Assembly: GCA_032622095.1 (NCBI GenBank)
Contig: CP136061.1
Coordinates: 251,485,582 to 251,549,581, forward strand
Length of the DNA: 64,000 bases
DNA from: Siphonodentalium dalli
Lineage: Eukaryota > Mollusca > Scaphopoda > Gadilida > Siphonodentaliidae
Direction of reading: 5' to 3'
In this document: positions 57,200 to 64,000 of the stretch, in pieces
Position numbering within the stretch: position 1 is the first letter of the stretch
Layout: the number at the start of each line of letters is the position of its first letter
Translations under genes and position numbers: made by a program
The notes under the pieces: model-generated
What the model was told of the DNA's origin: nothing
Databases searched by the model: none
Seen by the model: the letters and a program-made list of their open reading frames with translations, nothing else

Positions 57200-57774
57200 T
57201 ATATAGATTTTTTTATGATTTATTCCCATGGAAATGCTGAGTGTATTCTTATTTATTTTCACACAATATGCCCATAAATTGAGACCAGACCACACATAAC
57301 ATTAAGTCAGCACAAAATATAAAATATCCAAGCACATAATATCAACGATAATCTGATCTATATAAATAACTGGCTTCATGTGCAATTCGACTGAACTTTG
57401 AAAAGCACGCACAATTAGTCTGCTGACCGCTTAGGTGAGATTAGGTCAACAATTTGTGACGTCGTGTTCGTGTTACGATCTGTGTGTTATTGTGGTGTGA
57501 AACGGGTTACCCTATTGGCAGTTGACCAATCACCGAGCGTGATTTAATGTAAATCAGACGGGCTATATAAATATATAGAAATAAAAAAGGCAGAAAAGTT
57601 CAATCAATTCGCAGATAAAGAACACATTGTTACACATTTTACTCTCTCGCTCTCTCCCTCTCTCTCTCTCAATTGAATTAACGGTGGTTTACAGTTAGTA
57701 AATGTCACCTGATATACAGTGTTGTGTCCGAACACCCAATTGACCAATATCCATTTTATACATACATACACCGG
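57200..57774. other. No gene; contains a (CT)n tract
   Basis: TCTC-rich simple repeat at about 57642-57672; otherwise nothing recognised. Confidence 0.4.
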
Positions 57775-58216
57775 TTAAGACCGGCGCACACTAGAGCCCG
57801 ATGCTGAGCTCTCGGTCTCTCAGCAGTTTGGCCACAGGTTTATATGCGCGGCAGTTAATGCGAGTCCAATTGCTCTGAGCAAACGAGCTCGCATATCAAG
57901 CATGTTTGATATTTTCTCGACCCGTGATGCATATTGCTCAAGTGTGCGCGGATGCGAGCCCGACTGTTGAGCTACCAGGGCGAGTCCGACCAATCAAATT
58001 ACGACAGCGGTGCAATTTGAATACAAATAAACAAGCAGGTATCACGTGAACGAGCAACTGTCGATAGTGAGTCACGTGCTTGCGGTTGGTGGCTATATGG
58101 TCAATAAGTGCTGAGTATTACGACTAGCTATAGTGTGCTCGGTACAACGGCGCCCGTGCAATCGGTCTCAGTGACCGACAGCTCAGCAATCGGGCACTAG
58201 TGTGCACCGGCCTTAA
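57775..58216. mobile_element. TTAA-flanked MITE, second piggyBac-type family
   Basis: Element 57779-58212 between TTAA copies. Ends GACCGGCGCACACTAG and the complement GGCCGGTGCACACTAG extend as inverted repeats for about 45 bp (CCCGATGCTGAGCT against AGCTCAGCAATCGGG). Interior unrelated to the twin-hairpin family. Right after it, about 32 bp (GCACCGGCCTTAACTGAYCA) are tandemly duplicated. Confidence 0.8.
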
Positions 58217-58249
58217 CTGACCAATCGCGTTTGCACCGGCCTTAACTGA

Positions 58250-58965
58250 TCAATCGCGTTACGGTAAACGAAGTTCAAGACCGATAATATCTAATCAAAG
58301 AGGCTGGTCCATGTTGCATTTTCGAGCATTTTAAAACGCCTAACACAATATTAATTTAGCTTTTTCCGTGAGTTTTACAATGACTAGGTGTGCTTAAGGA
58401 GCTTGTAACAATGACAGTCATTACATAAAAATGGAGCCAGATTTGAATGGTACACCAACAGTGAGTTTCTTGGCAATTTCCGAAGCCGAAATTTAACAAA
58501 GAACGATGTTTATACGTTGGATCAAACTTTGTGTATAGAAGTCATGAATATCACATATTACATTATTGATCCCACTGGAAACAGGAAACCCTATTGTGTG
58601 CCGATGTTATCTGGTCAATGAGAATGCACATCAGAGAATGTTATCTTTGACTACAACGTGTAAATATGTGTATTATTTATAATTTCCCTGTCTTCACAGG
58701 ATATACAACACGATGGTTCATATAATGCAATAAGCAGATCAATCTCTTAAAGAGCAAACAAACCAAACTCCATGCAAGGTTTATCTCTCTTGATGACTCG
58801 GTAAAAGACTCTGCTATCGGCGACATTTTACTCACATTTGGTGGACTTCCGCGATATTAAGATATATATACTAAGCGACAGAGCAACATGCTGCCCTTCT
58901 TTAGCACACAAAATATTGAACAACATTTGTGTAAATTTTGAACCTTAAGTTTGAAAACTCCCACT
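58250..58965. other. No feature seen
   Basis: Sequence without a credible gene. The minus 123-codon frame at 58857-59228 overlaps the inverted-repeat element and shows no domain. Confidence 0.35.
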
Positions 58966-58969
58966 AAAA

Positions 58970-59860
58970 CCGAAGAACTATATTTCGAAACAGTGTGATT
59001 CGGTTCTCCGATTATTTTATCAACACACAAATCTAAACGCACATGTACGATATTGTCACAACTCGCACGGCAAGTCAAACACAAGAGTTCTAATTTGCTG
59101 TAATTTTGACGAGTAGCTTGATTTTCCATTATGTCAGTATGTTTTGGTGCTGGAATTGTTCTCAAAGCACATAGAAAATTTGACTTTGGGGCGATCGGTT
59201 TTCGCCATTTTTTACTGGAACACCCCATGCTAAATATAGAAACACAGACTAGTGCCCAGCCGGTGACAGTCAGAAAGGAAGTATGACCGGTGCGCTCTGC
59301 ATGGTAGAGATTGCAACCAACATACTTCCTTTCTGACTGTCACCGACACGGTACTAGTATTTTCCATATTTAGCGCGGGGTTTTCACAGGGAAAATGGCG
59401 CACTGATCTCCTCAAATTCATAAGTTCTATATACTATTTTGTGTGTTTGAAAACAATTCCCTCACTGAAAGCTTATTGGCAGCTGCTCAGCAAAATTGCA
59501 GCCAATTAGAACTCTTGTGATTGAATTGACTGATGTGTGCATGTTATGCGTGTTGTTGTCCATGTGCGTTTAGATATTTGTGTTGTCCATGTGTATTTAG
59601 ACATTTGTGTTGTCCATGTGTATTTAGATATGTGTGTGGCCCATGTGTATTTATATATTTATGTGGTCCATGTGTATTTAGATATTTGTGTTGTCCATGT
59701 GTATTTAGATATGTGTGTTGTCCATGTGTATTTAGACATGTGTGTGGTCCATGTGTATTTAGATATGTGTGTTGTCCATTTAGATATGTGTGTTGTCCAT
59801 GTGTATTTATATATTTGTGTTGATAAAATAACCAGAGAACCAAAGCACTACAATACGTAA
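58970..59860. mobile_element. Large palindromic element with a minisatellite in its right arm
   Basis: Nested inverted matches run outward from the centre near 59300. The innermost pair is GGTGACAGTCAGAAAGGAAG and its complement; then GCTAAATATAG, CGCCATTTT, CACAAGAGTTCTAATT, ACATGTGCGTTTAGAT (either side), and GTGTTGATAAAATAA with GAGAACC. The left arm has the last two adjacent (about 58990-59050). In the right arm they are separated by the 27-bp minisatellite, so the array grew inside the arm after the palindrome formed. Confidence 0.75.
59560..59822. repeat. 27-bp minisatellite, about 9-10 copies
   Basis: Unit TCCATGTGTATTTAGATATG + TGTGTTG. The 27-base period is a multiple of three, so it stays open in several frames on both strands and yields Cys- or His-rich nine-residue repeats (for example PCVFRYLCC). 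These frames are artefacts of the period. Confidence 0.92.
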
Positions 59861-59884
59861 AACATAATTATTGACGAACAATTC

Positions 59885-60245
59885 CCTTATAAGCAAATTT
59901 AATTTTTGAGACAGTGCAAATTTTTTGGGGATTGGGTGGGATTCGAACCCCGGCCCATGACGTCAATACCACACGGCCACCGAAGCGCCTTGCGACTCAA
60001 AGTCCGACTAATACCACATGGCCACCGAAGTGACCCCCAAAAAAGAAAGCTTAAATGGCCGCTGTATTCCGACGTCGCACTTAGATCACTATTATGCACA
60101 TTTTAAGGTCTCTATAGTATATATATAGGAGATATAGCACAGTAGCATGTTATATTTATGGGCCGGGGTTCGAATCCCACCCAATCCCAAAAAAAAATCA
60201 AAAAATTACACTGTCTCAAAAATTATATTTGCTTCTAAAAATAGG
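59885..60245. mobile_element. Pair of inverted tRNA-like SINE pieces
   Basis: On the minus strand, GGTGGCCGTGTGG is followed by GGCCGGGGTTCGAATCCCAC, resembling pol III box A and box B (GGTTCGAATCC). On the plus strand the same box B sequence occurs at about 60160-60180, followed by CCCAATCCCAAAAAAAAA and TTACACTGTCTCAAAAATTA. The two copies form an inverted repeat with about 70-bp arms. A second GCCACCGAAG motif follows in the left copy. Confidence 0.7.
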
Positions 60246-60479
60246 CGCCTGGTGTGTTGTATATTCACAAGCATGTTCAAAGAGCAATGCTCGTCATGTG
60301 TCCGGAGGCATAAATATAACGCGATACTGTGCTATAATTCCCTTATAAACTTTGCAGATAGTCAGTTCAATATGTCCACCTTCTGTTAACTAATAAATAT
60401 TCCACTAATATTATTGAAAATTCAGAAAACACAATGTTAAACCCTCCCATTACTGGAGCTTGCTGAAATTTTGCGAAAA

Positions 60480-60632
60480 CCCTGTGCCAATGCATTCTCG
60501 TATTTGCGAGTCTCCTATGAGAAGCCTCGCATGTATACGATAATGCATTGGCCTAACAATATTTACACTGACCTTGTAAGCCATTGCATTCTCTTATATG
60601 AGGCATATATAAGAGAATGCACTGACACAGGG
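60480..60632. mobile_element. Twin-hairpin core without a recognisable shell, diverged
   Basis: CCCTGTGCCAATGCATTCTC at the left and GACACAGGG at the right bracket two shorter, mutated hairpins. Neither the CCCTTTACCC nor the TGTGACCCGCC terminal repeats flank it. Confidence 0.75.
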
Positions 60633-60685
60633 TCATTAATTTTTATTCCGTATTAGTCTTTTTCTGATATGGTATAAATAAAGGG

Positions 60686-60755
60686 CGTTTGTTTCATTTC
60701 AATGCGAAAATTTTAAAACAGCTGGGAAATGGCTGTGACCATGGAGAGCATATTT
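60686..60755. repeat. Family F fragment
   Basis: AATAAAGGGCGTTTGTTTCA ... AAAACAGCTGGGAAATGGCT matches the complement of the left arm at 8.65 kb. Confidence 0.6.
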
Positions 60756-61544
60756 ATATGAAGCCGATATATCAATATTTCGTGTATTTGTCATACAACT
60801 TATCTCATACCTCCTTCCAAATTACGTACACAAAATTTGGAAGCTCGAATGAGCCAGGTCCGTTCTAGGCATGGGAAGATGCACGTATACCAGCTCGTAA
60901 ACTAGGAGAAATAGACACTTATCTCGCTACGCAATAGGTTGATGGCACGAGGCTCAAACCTATAGACATGATATAGAGAGAAGTCGTATAGAGTACACCA
61001 TATATCACGCAGCTGTCGACGTATCGTCGCGAATAAAGATTGAAACTTATCGAAAGACCAGTCAAGCATGACGAATGGGTTTCGGAACGTGAACAGCTAT
61101 GTAGAACTAGATATTAAATGGAAGATCGAAACGAACTTATCTTATATCATCATAAGAATGCATGTCGGATGAGACCAGACTTCGGTATTCCACGTCACAT
61201 TGTCCCGTGCCATTAGTTATCAGAATTTAATTCTCCGTCGAGACCGAGACACAGACTCAGAACTATAATTATTCATCACATCGCGTCAGAACTAAAGTGT
61301 TCCATCGCCATATTTTCATTTTTGTGGGAAATCGAGTTTAAAGGTTTGACACCCCCCCCCCGGTTCACATGTTCTCATTCTGTTTTGGAAGATAGTACAC
61401 AGCGGGTATGATAGCTGGTGTAAAAATACTATCATATACCGAGTTGTGAGACAAAACATATGATATCTTGGGCGTAATCACGAAAAAACACTTTGTTTAA
61501 AAATAAACGTGCAAAAATCCCAAATCACGTCATTTTATGTGTTA
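60756..61544. other. No feature seen
   Basis: Non-coding sequence; a C homopolymer lies near 61352. Confidence 0.35.
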
Positions 61545-61885
61545 TTTTAAAGACATGTTATGGACTTGTTCGGGTGCGTGGAACTGATAAGTTAGTACTC
61601 AGGCGCTATGCCAACCGGGGGAATGTAGCATCCAGCTAGCATAGTCATTAAAAGAAATCGACCGTACCACTCTATAGAAAACATAGTCTGAACTACGCTC
61701 AACTGTAAATATTTACATCTCGATTCGGGACGCAACTATCAGCGATAAACTAAATGATTTTACCATCGAGAGTTTTTGCATTTAATTAATATATAATAAT
61801 GACTGTGTGTTGTCCATTTGGATTAATATTCATAAATATAACTACTTTGAGCAAGATTATTCTCCATTTCTATTTGATCACCCTA
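61545..61885. repeat. Dispersed repeat family A, copy 3 (longest)
   Basis: Starts TTAAAGACATGTTATGGACTTG; retains TTTACATCTCGATTCGGGAC and ends near TTTGATCACCCTACC. Confidence 0.8.
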
Positions 61886-61932
61886 CCGTATATAGTGTTT
61901 CACATCACTTTAACCAATTATTATCCTAGAAA

Positions 61933-62583
61933 TAAGATATGCATACCTAGGAGTGATATAAGATATTCATACCTAGGAGTGATATAAGATATTCATACCT
62001 AGGAGTGATATAAGATATTCACACATAGGAGTGATATAAGATATTCATACCTAGGAGTGATATAAGATATTCATACCTAGGAGTGATATAAGATATTCAT
62101 ACCTAGGAGTGATATAAGATATTCATACCTAGGAGTGATATAAGATATTAATACCTAGGAGTGATATAAGATATTCATACCTAGGAGTGATATAAGATAT
62201 TCATACCTAGGAGTGATATAAGATATTCATACCTAGGAGTGATATAAGATATTCATACCTAGGAGTGATATAAGATATTCATACCTAGGAGTGATATAAG
62301 ATATTCATACCTAGGAGTGATATAAGATATTCATACCTAGGAGTGATATAAGATATTCATACCTAGGAGTGATATAAGATATTCATACCTAGGAGTGATA
62401 TAAGATATTCATACCTAGGAGTGATATAAGATATTCATACCTAGGAGTGATATAAGATATTCATACCTAGGAGTGATATAAGATATTCATACCTAGGAGT
62501 GATATAAGATATTCATACCTAGGAGTGATATAAGATATTCATACCTAGGAGTGATATAAGTTATTCATACCTAGGAGTGATAA
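61933..62583. repeat. 26-bp minisatellite, 25 copies
   Basis: Unit ATTCATACCTAGGAGTGATA + TAAGAT. Copies are almost all identical; isolated changes occur at TTCACACATAGG, ATTAATACC and TAAGTTATTC. Confidence 0.97.
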
Positions 62584-63274
62584 AGCATTATTTCCAACTA
62601 GTGACTTCGCAGTCACTCTGCTGAGTTTGGGTTATATTGAAGATCAGAAATACAACATTGCAACTGATAATGATCTTATTGGCCTTTTCTCTTTTCCTTC
62701 TCTGGTGATTTCATTTATAAATTATAAATTTTAGGGTTTTCGTTTCTGGACTTAGAAAACTTCCGACGCCTCTCCCGAACACCCGGGCGGGTGCCCAGGC
62801 TTTCCGGACTTTGTGTGTGTGTGTGTGTGTGTGTGTGAATATTTCTCGTGCGCCTTCTCTCCCGTTTAATAATTGAGATATTTTGGTGCGTATACGTTCG
62901 AAATTATTTTCCAAATTTTGTAAAACCGCTTCGGGCCACTGCTCTCCGAACTAAATTCATGACAAGTGAACGAGGAATCAAATATCTGCAAAAATTGGGA
63001 CACTGTCCCATTATTTCCCCCTATGTTCATATGCTTTGTAGATTATCTCTTCTTTCTCTTGTCATCCATACATTGGTACCAACTTCACTTTGCGATAAAA
63101 TGTTATATGACTAAACGTTGTTTCGGGCCATTTTTCTTTCAGCTTATCCTAATTTGACATATCAAAAAGCTTTCGAGCCGTCAGCCAGCATATCATTATG
63201 AATTTTTACTGTCATCGCGTGATGCTATATGTGTGACTTTCCCTAACCCTACATGCTATATTAAATGATATATG
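62584..63274. other. No gene; (GT)n microsatellite at about 62812-62836
   Basis: Overlapping short frames have no recognised domain. Confidence 0.4.
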
Positions 63275-63491
63275 CTATATTAAGTGATTCAGAGTTATAT
63301 TTCTAAACTTGGAAAGTTTATTAAAGAGTTCGGAGCGATGCTCGTCGTATAAGGGGCATGCGAAGATAAAGTGGTGCTCATCTTCAGTGCCATAGCCATA
63401 TTCACATATTGCGCGCGGGGATAAATTATTTCTCAATTTATCCCAGTTCAAATCACTACACCCACATGCACCTGCTTCTACGTTGTATCAT
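63275..63491 (-). pseudogene. LINE ORF2 C-terminal fragment, minus strand
   Basis: Reading the minus strand, a frame of about 70 codons contains LNWDKLRNNLSPRAICEYGY, then GTEDEHHFIFACPLYDEHRS and ELFNKLSKF, ending in TAG. The order Cys...Glu-Asp-Glu-His-His-Phe...Cys-Pro-Leu-Tyr is the classic C-terminal knuckle of Jockey/CR1-like LINEs. The first Cys pair is reduced to one (CEYG). The RT proper would lie beyond the right side of the fragment but is not present before family A copy 4. Confidence 0.8.
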
Positions 63492-63561
63492 GTTCAGCGA
63501 TACGGTTCAGACATATGGTTAGGCAATCAACACTTGGGTGTGGTGTTTCAGAATAAAGCTG

Positions 63562-63822
63562 GTTAAAGACATATTAAGGACTTGTTCGGGTGCGTAGCAT
63601 TTTACTAACATCGGCGAAAATCTCAAACAAATCGACCGTAGTACTTCATAGAAAACATCGTCTGAACTACGCTCAATTGTAAATATTTACTTCTCGAATC
63701 GGGACGCAAATGTCTTCGATAAAGTAACAAAAGTGTTGTCAATTGGATATAATATTAATAAAAAATAACTACGTTGGGCAAGATTATTGTCCATTTCTAT
63801 TTTATCAACCTACCGGAGTGTT
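63562..63822. repeat. Dispersed repeat family A, copy 4 (internally deleted)
   Basis: Starts TTAAAGACATATTAAGGACT; lacks the segment GTTAGTACTCAGGCGC present in copy 3; ends near ATCAACCTACCGGAG. Confidence 0.8.
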
Positions 63823-64000
63823 TCACACCACAAGTATGTGTAACACCAGGTGTATCTCATAGGTGTGTGTTTGGGAACAGCAGAGCTAAGATGCATTCAT
63901 AACGAGTTTTCTAAAAATTTGCTGCTATATACGCTCGTGTCTACCGTCTCTTATTATGTGCCAAAATATAACCATCAATTCACAGCCTTCCTATAAATCA
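63823..64000. other. Window end, no feature seen
   Basis: Non-coding sequence cut by the window boundary. Confidence 0.3.

Overview
This is eukaryotic (animal) DNA with no recognisable host gene. Almost everything that can be identified is repetitive: a satellite block, minisatellites, non-LTR retrotransposons (LINEs), a tRNA-derived SINE and several families of short inverted-repeat DNA elements. The AT-rich background, the variety of MITE-like elements, and LINE proteins with an AP-type endonuclease and Cys/His C-terminal knuckles fit a marine invertebrate. A mollusc or another lophotrochozoan is my guess, from the general look of the repeats only; nothing in the window fixes the species.

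Layout. 1-7514 is a 59-bp satellite array (about 127 copies) cut by the window start. 7.5-9.3 kb holds hairpins and a 130-bp tandem pair. 9.3-13.1 kb contains four copies of a TTAA-flanked element built around two large hairpins; three of them bound a 1.2-kb tandem duplication. 13.1-17.1 kb has scattered repeats and a second element type carrying the same twin-hairpin core. 17.1-30.1 kb is the centrepiece: a near-intact 6.45-kb LINE flanked by near-identical direct repeats of about 1.07 kb, followed by a 3.8-kb head-to-tail duplication containing the LINE 3' third. 30.4-33.3 kb is a 650-bp tandem array built from short repeats in both orientations. 33.4-36.7 kb holds further hairpin elements.

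37.2-39.0 kb is a tRNA-derived SINE split by a hAT-like transposon with a perfect 8-bp target duplication and a relic of its transposase. 39-45 kb contains dispersed repeats, a 49-bp minisatellite and three long-inverted-repeat elements. 46.0-46.9 kb is a Jockey-like LINE fragment, 47.1-47.6 kb a second hAT-like element, and 48.3-49.1 kb a minus-strand open frame of 283 codons with unusual composition. 49.4-53.5 kb has hairpin MITEs and a PIF/Harbinger-like element; 53.7-55.0 kb is a decayed LINE 3' end. 55.6-57.2 kb has two 38-bp arrays, 57.8-58.2 kb a second TTAA element, 59.0-59.9 kb a palindromic element with a minisatellite in one arm, 61.9-62.6 kb a 26-bp array, and 63.3-63.5 kb a minus-strand LINE tail.

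How the parts relate: the autonomous-type elements (LINEs, the hAT relic) are broken and the many short TIR elements are non-autonomous. The recurring themes are paired hairpins used as modules, insertions flanked by unusually long direct repeats (33 bp, 85 bp, 1.07 kb), and tandem duplications whose edges coincide with mobile elements. All family assignments come from reading motifs by eye; no database search was possible.
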